From: Terriglobales bacterium
Lineage (GTDB): Bacteria; Acidobacteriota; Terriglobia; Terriglobales; Acidobacteriaceae
NCBI GenBank assembly: GCA_035651655.1
Contig: DASRFG010000019.1
Location: 1 to 64,000 of the forward strand
Direction of reading: 5' to 3'
DNA length: 64,000 nucleotides
Shown here: positions 15,756 to 23,989 of the stretch, piece by piece
Numbering within the stretch: the stretch's first letter is position 1
Layout: the number at the start of each line of letters is the position of its first letter
Translations under genes and position numbers: made by a program
Notes under the pieces: generated by a model
Seen by the model: only the letters and a program-made list of their open reading frames with translations
Database searches by the model: none
What the model was told of the DNA's origin: nothing

Positions 15756-17111
15756 ATGCCGCCTTCAAACCATGCCGCGGGTAACCAGGCGAAAGAAACG
15801 CAGCCGATGCGCTCCACCGCCCGCGAGATCTTCCTGAGGGCACTCCGCGAAACCAGCATCAGCAAAGCATTCACACGGCATGTGCAGCTCGATAGAGCTG
15901 TCCTGCGCGTGGGGGAGGACCTCTACGATCTGAAGCGGCACAAGCGCGTCGCCGTAATTTCAATCGGCAAGGCCGCGTATACGATGCTCGACGCATTACA
16001 CCAGGAGTTGGGAGACCGCATCACCGGGGTCGCCGTGGGCGCCTCTGATCCGGTTTCGCCACTGAAGGGATTTCGGTACTTTCGCGGCGGCCACCCTCTG
16101 CCCAACGCCAATTCGGTTCGCGGGGCACAAGCCATATTGGAGTTCCTGCGCAAACGAAGGGTGTCGAAGCAACAGACCCCGCCTCTGGTTATTTTTCTTA
16201 TCAGCGGCGGCGGATCGGCAATTGCCGAAAAGCCGATCAGCAACAGCATCACCCTCGATGATCTGGTTGCAACTTATCGGGCTCTGGTTCTGTCCGGCGC
16301 AACCATCGCCGAAATCAACGCGATTCGCAAGCACCTCTCGACAATTAAAGGGGGCCGCATGGCGGTCGCTGCCGCGGGCGCGCACCAAGTTTCCATTTTG
16401 GTTTCCGACGTTCCCGAAAACTCGCCTGATTCTCTGGCCTCCGGTCCAACCATGCCGGACTCCTCGCGAGTGCAGGATTGTTATGCCATTGCCGTGAAGT
16501 ACTCTCTTGCCGAGCAGTTTCCGGAATCAGTACGGCGTCTATTCCTGGAGCGACGCCTTGAGGAAACTCCCAAGCCCGGTGATACCGCCTTCGCGCATTC
16601 CCGCTGGTGGACGATCCTCTCCAACAAACATGCAGTTCAGTCGGCAGCCGCTGAAGCTGCCCGCTCCGGCTTCGCAGTCGAGATTGATAACCGTCCCGAT
16701 GACTGGGATTACGAGAAGGCGGCCGATTATCTTCTCGATCGCCTGCGGGCTCTGCGTCAGGGCGTGGAGCGGGTATGCCTGATCTCAGGTGGCGAAGTTA
16801 CGGTGCGAGTGGCGGATGGCGGCATTGGCGGTCGCAACCAGCAATTCGTACTCTATTGCGCAGAAAAAATTGCGGGGCAAAACATTACCGCTCTCAGCGC
16901 AGGCACCGACGGCATAGATGGCAACAGCCCGGCTGCGGGAGCGGTCGCTGACGGCAGCACTCTGGAACGGGCCAGCAAGCTTGGTCACAATCCGGCCGAG
17001 GCACGCAAAAGCTTCAATGCCTTTCCACTCTTTGAAGCTCTGGGCGACGCGATTATCACCGGTCCCACGGGAAACAATGTCCGCGATTTGCGAATCCTGT
17101 TGGCGTACTGA
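15756..17111 (+). CDS. Glycerate 2-kinase (GckA/MOFRL family)
   Basis: It phosphorylates D-glycerate with ATP to 2-phosphoglycerate. The 451-aa protein has the DUF4147 N-terminal domain (AREIFLRALRETSISKAF, VISIGKAAYTMLDA, GGHPLPNANSVRGAQAI, LISGGGSAIAEKP, INAIRKHLSTIKGGRMA) and a C-terminal MOFRL domain (LISGGEVTVRV, GGRNQQFVLYCA, SAGTDGIDGNSPAAGAVAD). The start may also be the ATG at 15807 (MRSTAREIF), closer to the family's usual N-terminus. It is probably co-transcribed with the upstream hydrolase. Confidence 0.93.
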   Translation: MPPSNHAAGNQAKETQPMRSTAREIFLRALRETSISKAFTRHVQLDRAVLRVGEDLYDLKRHKRVAVISIGKAAYTMLDALHQELGDRITGVAVGASDPVSPLKGFRYFRGGHPLPNANSVRGAQAILEFLRKRRVSKQQTPPLVIFLISGGGSAIAEKPISNSITLDDLVATYRALVLSGATIAEINAIRKHLSTIKGGRMAVAAAGAHQVSILVSDVPENSPDSLASGPTMPDSSRVQDCYAIAVKYSLAEQFPESVRRLFLERRLEETPKPGDTAFAHSRWWTILSNKHAVQSAAAEAARSGFAVEIDNRPDDWDYEKAADYLLDRLRALRQGVERVCLISGGEVTVRVADGGIGGRNQQFVLYCAEKIAGQNITALSAGTDGIDGNSPAAGAVADGSTLERASKLGHNPAEARKSFNAFPLFEALGDAIITGPTGNNVRDLRILLAY

Positions 17112-17183
17112 TTCGCTTGACCGCGTTTCAAGTTTCACCTGATTACTGCAGGAACTCGAAGCTCGAAACTCGAAACTGAGAAA

Positions 17184-18065
17184 CTAAAAGAACTTGGTGA
17201 CCCCTTCTTCCATTACCACGACCTGGTCTTCAACCCCGGCCGCTCGCGCCTCTTTTTCCAGCAACTGAAGTGGTTCATCCACCGGTTCGTGCGACAAGCG
17301 AAAAGTTCCGTAGTGCATGGGCACCATCCAGCGGGCTTTCAGGTCGAGAAAAGCCCTCATCGCGTCCTCGGGGCTAGTGTGCACGTTGCGGAACGCGGGA
17401 GGGTTGTACGCGCCAATGGGCAACAGCGCGAGCTCCGGATGCAGTCGCCGGCCGATCTCGCGGAAGCCGGAGAAATACGCCGTGTCACCGGCATGGTAAA
17501 CGGAGTGGCGGCTGCCGCGAAGCACATACCCGCCGTAGCCGCGGTGGCGGTCTTTGATCACCCGCGCGCCCCAATGCCGCGAGGGCACACTGGTGATCGT
17601 GAGTCCTCCAGCACGATGATTGTTCCACCAATCCAGCTCAATGATCTCTTCAAACCCGAGGTCGGAAACCAGGTCCACCACATGCGGAGGCACGATGATC
17701 GCGGGTGGCCTGCCACCCCGTTCCAATGTTGCGCGTGCAATGGCGCGTAGCGAGGGCCGGTGCAGGTGATCAAAATGCGCGTGTGTGACCAGCACCAGGT
17801 CAATGGCGGGCAAGTCGCGAATGCGCAGCCCCGGCCGACGCAGCCGTTTCAACACGAACAACCAGGGGGCAAAATTAGGATCAATCAGAACACTCCGCCC
17901 GCCGATCTGCACGAAGAAACTGGCGTGCCCGATGAACGTAACCCCCAACTCGCCATTCGCGGCGAGCACTGGCTTGTGCGTCTGGCCCGTCCTGGGAGTC
18001 ACTACAGAGTGGCGCACCAGGCGTGTAAACTGGCCCGCCCGTCGCCTTAGCGTCAGATTCAGCAT
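17184..18065 (-). CDS. MBL-fold metallo-hydrolase (UlaG/NAPE-PLD-like)
   Basis: The protein has 293 aa. Metal motif HAHFDHLH with His95, His97, Asp99 and His100, later SRHWGARV, the bridging Asp in YHAGDTAYFSGF, and MVPMHYGTF as final His. The strand GVTFIGHASFFVQIGGRSVLIDPNF is typical of the UlaG/NAPE-PLD branch, whose members are lactonases or phosphodiesterases. No signal peptide is seen. The actual substrate is unknown. It is transcribed divergently from the dehydrogenase at 18299, with 233 bp between that hold no evident gene. Confidence 0.88.
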   Translation of the reverse strand: MLNLTLRRRAGQFTRLVRHSVVTPRTGQTHKPVLAANGELGVTFIGHASFFVQIGGRSVLIDPNFAPWLFVLKRLRRPGLRIRDLPAIDLVLVTHAHFDHLHRPSLRAIARATLERGGRPPAIIVPPHVVDLVSDLGFEEIIELDWWNNHRAGGLTITSVPSRHWGARVIKDRHRGYGGYVLRGSRHSVYHAGDTAYFSGFREIGRRLHPELALLPIGAYNPPAFRNVHTSPEDAMRAFLDLKARWMVPMHYGTFRLSHEPVDEPLQLLEKEARAAGVEDQVVVMEEGVTKFF

Positions 18066-18298
18066 GGATTGGTTAGCCGACTACTCCAATTAGACGCATT
18101 GGGCAGTGTTGATGATGCACTCGGGAGAACGCCCGCAAGCTCTGGCGCCATACGCTTCAACGTCGCCTTAGCTTCGTCTGCAATTCCGCCTGCAACTCCG
18201 CCCATTCTAGCCGAGACTACTCGGGAAATTTTCAGCCTCTGCTTGACCGTTCCGCGCGGCGTAATTTCTAATCGGCGTAGCTTCGGAAAGAGGGGTAA

Positions 18299-19177
18299 AT
18301 GAGGGTTGCATTTTTAGGTCTGGGAATCATGGGCCGTCCTATGGCGGCCAATCTCGTAAAGGCAGGTAACGAGGTCACAGTTTGGAATCGTACGCCGGGA
18401 CGGCAAGTGGAAGGCGGGCAGTCGGCCGCTACGCCTGCTGAGGCTGTGCAGAATGCCGAAGTGGTGTGGATGTGCGTTTCCGATACGAAGGCAGTCGAGG
18501 CAGTATTGTTCGGCGCGCAGGGTGTGGAGAGTTCCATTACCCCGGGAGCTATCGTGGTGGATTCCAGCACCATCTCCCCTTCCGCCACGGTGCGCTTTGC
18601 CGAGCGCCTGCGGGCACGGGGCTGTGATTACGTGGATGCCCCGATTACCGGCTCCAAAATCGGTGCCGAGAACGCCCAACTCATCTTTATGGTGGGCGGC
18701 TCAGAGAACACGATCGCTACTTTGGATCCACTCTTTCGAGCCATGGGCAAGACGGTCGTCCGCATGGGCGACGTGGGAAAGGGAGAATCGGCCAAGCTGG
18801 CCCTGAACCTGATGATCGCCCTTATCTATGAAGGTTTTGCCGAAGGCCTGACCTTGGCCACCAAGCTAGGAGTCGAACCGGAAACCCTGGTCAAACTGAT
18901 TCAGTCCACCATGGTGCGCTCGGGAGTGGTGGACTATAAGGCGCCCTTTGTTCTGCGGCACGATTTCTCTCCTAATTTCCCTCTCCGGCTTATGCATAAG
19001 GACATTCACCTCATGCTCGATGCCGCCAAGGAAGCGCGGGTCAAACTACCTGGGTTGGAAACTGTGGACGAAATCTACGAAGTAGCTACTGAAGAAGGCC
19101 AGGCCGACTTGGACTATGCCTCGACCCTTGCCCTGCTCGAAAAGTGGGCAGGAATCGAGGTAAAAACCTCAGCCTGA
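18299..19177 (+). CDS. NAD(P)-dependent beta-hydroxyacid dehydrogenase (HIBADH/GLYR type)
   Basis: Rossmann start MRVAFLGLGIMGRPMAANLVKAGNEVTVWNRT has the GxGxMGxxMAxNL signature. DAPITGSKIGAENAQLIFMVGG is the substrate-binding loop, and the catalytic Lys is expected in GKGESAKLALNLMIA. Length is 292 aa. The family includes 3-hydroxyisobutyrate, tartronate-semialdehyde and glyoxylate/succinic-semialdehyde reductases. NAD or NADP preference and substrate are not decided. A glycerate kinase nearby could make a tartronate-semialdehyde role attractive, but the genes are on opposite sides of a divergent gene, so this is weak. Confidence 0.88.
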   Translation: MRVAFLGLGIMGRPMAANLVKAGNEVTVWNRTPGRQVEGGQSAATPAEAVQNAEVVWMCVSDTKAVEAVLFGAQGVESSITPGAIVVDSSTISPSATVRFAERLRARGCDYVDAPITGSKIGAENAQLIFMVGGSENTIATLDPLFRAMGKTVVRMGDVGKGESAKLALNLMIALIYEGFAEGLTLATKLGVEPETLVKLIQSTMVRSGVVDYKAPFVLRHDFSPNFPLRLMHKDIHLMLDAAKEARVKLPGLETVDEIYEVATEEGQADLDYASTLALLEKWAGIEVKTSA

Positions 19178-19250
19178 GTACAGTTGAATCACCGCCGAGG
19201 CACTTTTCTCCTGACATCTGCGTTGCCTGAAACCGGCATCTGTGTAAAGG

Positions 19251-19910
19251 ATGCCGTTGTGGATGGCGATCCTCGATCTGGTCCTCGCAGTTGCCGTGGT
19301 GTCGGCCTGGTATTTCTGGTTCATTCACGTCAACCGCAATCGCGCGGTTCGCATCGTGCAATGGATTTGCGACGCCTGTGCCGGCCATGGGCGAGTGGCG
19401 CGAGTTTGCTGGGTGAGCGCTTCCCGTTTCCTGGTGCACATTCACTTCAGCTCGCAGCGCTTTCATGAGGCCCGGGTCTGTGTTCGGCTTTTGCCCCGTG
19501 AGATGCCACTGAATTGGCTGATCAGCCGCTGTCGTCGTGAGCAGGAGACGCTTACATTCGAAGCCGACCTCGATTGTCCCCCGGCCTTCAACCTGGAAGT
19601 GAATAACTATCGTTGGCAGCGCAAGCTGCCCCGCCGGACTACCCCTGATCCCAATCGCCTCATGCTGGTACGCAGCGGCCCCATTGTGTTGACAACGCGG
19701 GGAGATTGGCAGCGGGACCTTACGAACATGATGGATGGCTTCCTGGCTTCACGAGATTGTGATTTTCAAACCGTCAGCTTTCAGCGCCACTCTCCGCATT
19801 TCTCAGCCAGTGTGCCCCTGCATTCGCTCGACGTGCACGACCGCTGCTCATCCCGGCTCTTTGAAGCCCTTGAAGAGTTGGCGACTGACGCCTCCACGGC
19901 CACGTTCTAA
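19251..19910 (+). CDS. Hypothetical membrane-anchored protein, 219 aa
   Basis: I do not recognise a named family. One N-terminal transmembrane segment (MAILDLVLAVAVVSAWYFWFI) is followed by a basic, soluble cytoplasmic domain of about 190 residues. It is rich in Arg and paired Cys (WICDACAGHGRVARVCW). The ATG at 19251 opens directly into the membrane segment. It lies 73 bp downstream of the dehydrogenase on the same strand and ends before a strong hairpin at 19955, so it could be the last gene of that transcript. Confidence 0.65.
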   Translation: MPLWMAILDLVLAVAVVSAWYFWFIHVNRNRAVRIVQWICDACAGHGRVARVCWVSASRFLVHIHFSSQRFHEARVCVRLLPREMPLNWLISRCRREQETLTFEADLDCPPAFNLEVNNYRWQRKLPRRTTPDPNRLMLVRSGPIVLTTRGDWQRDLTNMMDGFLASRDCDFQTVSFQRHSPHFSASVPLHSLDVHDRCSSRLFEALEELATDASTATF

Positions 19911-19954
19911 TTCGCTGGCGCTCGGCAATCACCATATTCTGGCTGAAAAATAAA

Positions 19955-19976
19955 AGGGCCGCCCGTAAGCGGCCCT
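19955..19976. terminator. Bidirectional intrinsic terminator
   Basis: An 8-bp perfect stem AGGGCCGC/GCGGCCCT with a 6-base loop lies between the convergent genes ending at 19910 (+) and 19995 (-). On the minus strand the stem is followed by TTTATTTTT, so it is strongest for the BNR-protein gene. Confidence 0.85.
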
Positions 19977-19994
19977 GATTGCTCTTACCTCGGG

Positions 19995-22955
19995 TTAGGG
20001 AAGGTTTAACACCCACGCGCCCAGACCGTGGCTGGCGGCGAATAGTTTGCGCGCCTTAGGCACGATCGTGAGTCCGGCAACTTCCACGTTGGGCATTCCC
20101 GGCGCTGCCAGTCCCCAGCTCGATTCGCCGGATTCAAGGCGGAAGACGCCGAAATCGCTTGCCGCATAGAGGTCACCGCTTTGGTCATCACGCGCGACAT
20201 CTGTAATGGGGATGTCGTTCAAGTCATAGCTCCGATTGGTCCAGGTTGCGGTCCCCGCAATCGGGTTGTAGGTCACTTCGAATACGTGACCGGGTGTGGT
20301 CGGGGTGGCGGCACTGTAGCCGCTGTATGAGATCCAGGCGTGGTTTGCATTGGCAGAGTCAATGTAAATTCCACTGATGAATCGTCCCGGACTATTGGGG
20401 GCGAGGCTATCCAATCGGGTAAAGGTCACGCTCGCCGCGGGTTCTGCGGCGGCATTCTTGGAAATAAAAACACGCCCGGTTGAAGTTGCCGCCCACATTG
20501 TGGAAGAGTCACTTGCGCTCCGCCTCACGGAAGCAACATCACCTCCCACGCGATCTCCGTAGGTTGGCGAATTCAACTGGCCAGCCGGCCCTGGATCTCC
20601 GAGCGGCTGCCAGTCACCGCAGGTAACCGTGAAATCTCCGGTCCACTCATTGCAGTGCGCGCGGAACTCGCTGAGCGTCATCGAGCCCATGCCATGGGTC
20701 TTCGTCCGCCACACATGTGAAGTGCCGGCAAACATAGTTCTGCTGACCTTAGGATCAGAGATGATCGGAATGTAGAACTCCTGGGCCTCATACAGGAGCG
20801 GATCTCCGATCCAGTTCCAGTCAGCAATTAAGCCATCGCTGAAGTTTACGTCGGGTTGGGCAGCGTAGAAGGTATGGAATCGGAAATGACGATTGCTGAC
20901 GTCAAAGCCGGACTGTCCGCCGTCACCATGGATGGTCTGCAGCCATTTAACCGTGTTGCCATAGGACTCCCATGTGCCGTTGTCCTGAGTTCCACCCTGA
21001 AGGTCGCTAACGTCAAAGGGATTCACCGTGAGACTTTGGAACTGAAGAGTCGTCAGGCCCTTGTTTACGCCTTGCAGCACCGTGGGCACCCGCGACAATA
21101 GCTGTTTGCAACGGCTGAGTGCCGGCTCAGCAAGCCCACGCGAGTCGCATCTCCCTGATACGTCTGCGAATTGGCCGCTGGAGCGGATCACGCCGCCGTC
21201 GGAAGACTCGAAGAATTGGAAAGGATTGTTTGGATTGACCACAATGAAGTGCTGGTCGGGATGAATTCCATTGGGGTGGACATCATCCGTCGCATCCATC
21301 GTCATGTCCGTGAACGATACTCCGGCGTCAGTCGAGAGAACGACTCCCCGGCCATTGGAAATGCCAAGCGCCTCACCATACTGATAAGAGCCCAGCAAAT
21401 AAACCACGTCCGGATGCCCGTGCGGCGTAAAGACATAGTCGTCGTACCAGCATTGTCCGGTGCAGAAATTAAAAGATCCATATCCCGGATCAGCAGGATT
21501 TGGACTGGTTAGATCTGCGAACACCGGCGCGCCGCTCTGAACATCGTCGCTACGGAACAGCCGGCTGTAAGGCGCACCCACGTTCCCTTCGGCCACATAC
21601 ATACGCGTCTTGCCGCTGGCCAGGCGCGTCACTGAAATTTCCGGGCGTGTGGTAGTTTGCGCAGCATTCAGGGACGGCTTGATCTGTGTCCAGGTGGCCC
21701 CTCCGTCATTCGAACGCCAAACACCACGCGCGTACGATGACGCGTACACAGTGTTCGGGTCAGAAGGGTCAATCGCGACTCGCCGGACGCCACGTGGCGA
21801 GCAGGGTGTACCGTTGCTGGCTTCAGTTATGTCGCCAGTGCAGGGAGCGGTAGTGGAAAAACCATTGTGGATGAAAGACCAAGTCGCTCCACCATCGCTG
21901 GACTTATACAGTCCCCACTTGGGTGCGCCAGGCGTCAGCGTAACTACTCCACCACAACAGACTGAGGACTGCCCCCGAAGCGCTCGGGTTGAAGCTGCGT
22001 AAATGGTGTTCGAATCGCCGGGTTTGACGGCAATGGTGCCAATACCGCGGGCATTGAAGGCCGACTTTCCTAGTGGCCCAACCCAAGTATTCCCGCCATT
22101 GGTGGATTTGTACAACCCAACTCCGGCCTCGCAGCCGCTACCGCAAGCGTTAGCTTCACCCGTGCCGACCCAGATCGTGTTGCCGCTGGGATCGTTGGGA
22201 TCGATGGCGATCGAACCTACCGCGTTGATCTCGAATGGGGTCGATAGATATCTCCATTGGGGCTGGGACTGCAGCGCGTTGTCGGTACGCCAGATGCCTC
22301 CGCCCGCTGCCGCTATCCACATTCTGCAGCCAGCGTTTTCTCCAGACCTGTCCCCACCACCCGCTCCGCAATTATTCGCAATGGCTAGCGCCGTGGTCCG
22401 TCCCCCAGCCGAATACTCGTTGGGCACATACGCGATGCGGAAAGGGGTAAGTTGATAGACTGCATTGCTGGGGCCCACGTTCGCCCAGCCACGCGTCCTG
22501 CGCCGCACCCGATTGAAACCTTTGTCCTTGTGACCGGAGAAGGCCCTGCGGGCAGTCGTAATCCGGGACACGGGGATGTCATGTTCTGGGTAAGCGCGTT
22601 GCAGGAATGCCGCTTCCGCAGCCGATCCGGGGCCGCCGCGCGATTCTCCGCCGTTTCCGGGGATTGCCTCCTTGAGCTTTTCAAGGTGACGCGATAGAGC
22701 GATGGGCATGCCCTCTTCATTAACCGGGAGCTGCTTGCCGGTTGGTTTCACCGATCGGACGACTGGTTTTTTGTGATGCGCTGCGGTGCTCTTGGCAATC
22801 TCCGCAGTCCCCACCGTTAATGTTCGGTTTGAAACGGGACTGATGGACGCTGTAGTTCTCTGCTTTTTTACCTGGGATGAATTGAGAGTAAAAATCACTC
22901 CAGCGGTTAGCAAAGCAAAAATCATTAGGCCGAGCAGAAACGAAATTCGTTTCAT
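19995..22955 (-). CDS. Large secreted BNR/sialidase-type beta-propeller protein
   Basis: The start at 22955 (MKRISFLLGLMIFALLTAGVIF) has AGGAG upstream and an N-terminal signal or anchor segment; the open frame to 23129 adds no sensible protein. The 986-aa mature chain contains several Asp-box/BNR-like repeats: STNGGNTWVGP, SSDGGATWSF, SNDGGATWTQI, STDAGVSFTDM, each near 'D-x-(N/S)-DPNTVYA' strands. These resemble VPS10/sortilin-like and sialidase-like propellers, and many acidobacterial exported proteins carry them. No sialidase catalytic set is obvious, so the role (binding, adhesion or glycan hydrolysis) is open. A terminator follows at 19955. Confidence 0.8.
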   Translation of the reverse strand: MKRISFLLGLMIFALLTAGVIFTLNSSQVKKQRTTASISPVSNRTLTVGTAEIAKSTAAHHKKPVVRSVKPTGKQLPVNEEGMPIALSRHLEKLKEAIPGNGGESRGGPGSAAEAAFLQRAYPEHDIPVSRITTARRAFSGHKDKGFNRVRRRTRGWANVGPSNAVYQLTPFRIAYVPNEYSAGGRTTALAIANNCGAGGGDRSGENAGCRMWIAAAGGGIWRTDNALQSQPQWRYLSTPFEINAVGSIAIDPNDPSGNTIWVGTGEANACGSGCEAGVGLYKSTNGGNTWVGPLGKSAFNARGIGTIAVKPGDSNTIYAASTRALRGQSSVCCGGVVTLTPGAPKWGLYKSSDGGATWSFIHNGFSTTAPCTGDITEASNGTPCSPRGVRRVAIDPSDPNTVYASSYARGVWRSNDGGATWTQIKPSLNAAQTTTRPEISVTRLASGKTRMYVAEGNVGAPYSRLFRSDDVQSGAPVFADLTSPNPADPGYGSFNFCTGQCWYDDYVFTPHGHPDVVYLLGSYQYGEALGISNGRGVVLSTDAGVSFTDMTMDATDDVHPNGIHPDQHFIVVNPNNPFQFFESSDGGVIRSSGQFADVSGRCDSRGLAEPALSRCKQLLSRVPTVLQGVNKGLTTLQFQSLTVNPFDVSDLQGGTQDNGTWESYGNTVKWLQTIHGDGGQSGFDVSNRHFRFHTFYAAQPDVNFSDGLIADWNWIGDPLLYEAQEFYIPIISDPKVSRTMFAGTSHVWRTKTHGMGSMTLSEFRAHCNEWTGDFTVTCGDWQPLGDPGPAGQLNSPTYGDRVGGDVASVRRSASDSSTMWAATSTGRVFISKNAAAEPAASVTFTRLDSLAPNSPGRFISGIYIDSANANHAWISYSGYSAATPTTPGHVFEVTYNPIAGTATWTNRSYDLNDIPITDVARDDQSGDLYAASDFGVFRLESGESSWGLAAPGMPNVEVAGLTIVPKARKLFAASHGLGAWVLNLP

Positions 22956-23253
22956 GACACTCCTCTTGTAAGGGATTTTCTTTCCTGATGGAGACCGCGG
23001 AAACCTGGTTGGGGGATCTTCGAGAAACCCACTCGCACACTCAATGCTGGTCGCAGCCTTCTGAAACGCCCGCCAGTGGCCGCAACCGAACGGGCAGGGA
23101 TTATCGAGCGAGTGCTGCACATTTGTCAAGAGAGTTGTGGAATGTTTAGTGATCGGAAGCGACGTCTGTTAACTGAGTAGTAACGGACGGCCACGACGGC
23201 GAATGCGGTCAACCGCGGAACGGCCAGTCCTTCACGCCCGGTACAATTGTCGA
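22956..23253. other. Divergent intergenic region, no gene seen
   Basis: This 298-bp stretch separates the BNR-protein start (minus) from the GNAT start (plus), so it should hold both promoters. The only clear element is AGAGGAG just before the BNR start. No repeats or RNA genes were recognised. Confidence 0.5.
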
Positions 23254-23730
23254 GTGGACTACCGAATCCGCGATTTTTCGCCCGAAGATTTCGAAAAGCT
23301 CTGGAAGATTGACCAGCAGTGCTTTCCTCCCGGCATCGCCTATTCCAGGACCGAACTGCGTAATTACATGGGCGGGCGAGGTGCTTTCACACTTGTGGCA
23401 TCGATGGGAGATGGAGGCAGCAATAAATCAGAAAATCCAGCCTTGAGTGGGTTCCTGGTGGCCGAAGCCCACGCCGGCCGCAGCGGCCACATTATTACTA
23501 TTGACGTGCTGCCCACAGCTCGCCGGTCCGGCATGGGTTCAGCATTGATGAAGACAGCCGAAGAGCGGCTCCGGGCGGCGCGCTGTACTGAAGTCTTACT
23601 TGAAACTGCGGTGGACAATCTGCCTGCGCTGACTTTCTATAAGCGACACGGGTACGAACTGGTGAAGACCATCCCTCGCTATTACCAGAACAGCGTTGAC
23701 GCCTTCCACATGCGCAAGATCCTGTCCTGA
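23254..23730 (+). CDS. GNAT-family N-acetyltransferase, RimI-like
   Basis: The GTG at 23254 begins MDYRIRDFSPEDFEKLWKIDQQCFPP, the usual N-terminus of RimI-like acetyltransferases; the in-frame start at 23203 adds an unlikely leader. The acetyl-CoA motif is ITIDVLPTARRSGMGSALMKTAEERL, followed by NLPALTFYKRHGYELVKTIPRYY. Length is about 158 aa. It is a second RimI-like protein beside the one at 7923, and the target (protein N-terminus or small amine) cannot be read off. Confidence 0.85.
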   Translation: MDYRIRDFSPEDFEKLWKIDQQCFPPGIAYSRTELRNYMGGRGAFTLVASMGDGGSNKSENPALSGFLVAEAHAGRSGHIITIDVLPTARRSGMGSALMKTAEERLRAARCTEVLLETAVDNLPALTFYKRHGYELVKTIPRYYQNSVDAFHMRKILS

Positions 23731-23753
23731 CCTGCGACGATTACTTTGTGGGA

Positions 23754-23918
23754 TTACGCGGCCTCTTCTGGATCTTCGCACTGCGGGTCGGGATCGCTGG
23801 AGAGCGGATCACTCGCGGGGAAGGTATCGGCTAGAGTTTTGTCCAGCATCTTCTCCCGATCGCATTCTTCTTGCTTGGCCGGTTTCTCTGGAGGGGATTG
23901 CTTCTCAGGGTTGCTCAT
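23754..23918 (-). CDS. Small acidic protein, 54 aa, TFPASDP motif
   Basis: The ATG at 23918 has GAGGAG shortly upstream. The product is MSNPEKQSPPEKPAKQEECD, then a short helix LDKTLADTFPASDPLSSDPD, and ends PEEAA. The 'LD(K/E)TL-(A/E)-(D/E)TFPASDP' pattern recurs in small uncharacterised bacterial proteins, which supports a real gene. It has no signal peptide, is strongly acidic and Pro-rich, and carries two Cys (19 and 47). The function is unknown. It converges on the GNAT gene and is divergent from hyuA, with which it shares a 71-bp promoter region. Confidence 0.7.
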   Translation of the reverse strand: MSNPEKQSPPEKPAKQEECDREKMLDKTLADTFPASDPLSSDPDPQCEDPEEAA

Positions 23919-23989
23919 TCACTCCTCGCGGGCGCTGCTGATGACAAATGTTAAATTGTCACGGCTGGAAAAACCAGTTTTCATCCAGA

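Noticed and set aside
18066-18298. 77-aa plus-strand frame before the GLYR-type dehydrogenase
   Set aside because: Composition is typical of non-coding DNA and it runs into the start of the real gene; no ribosome-binding site.
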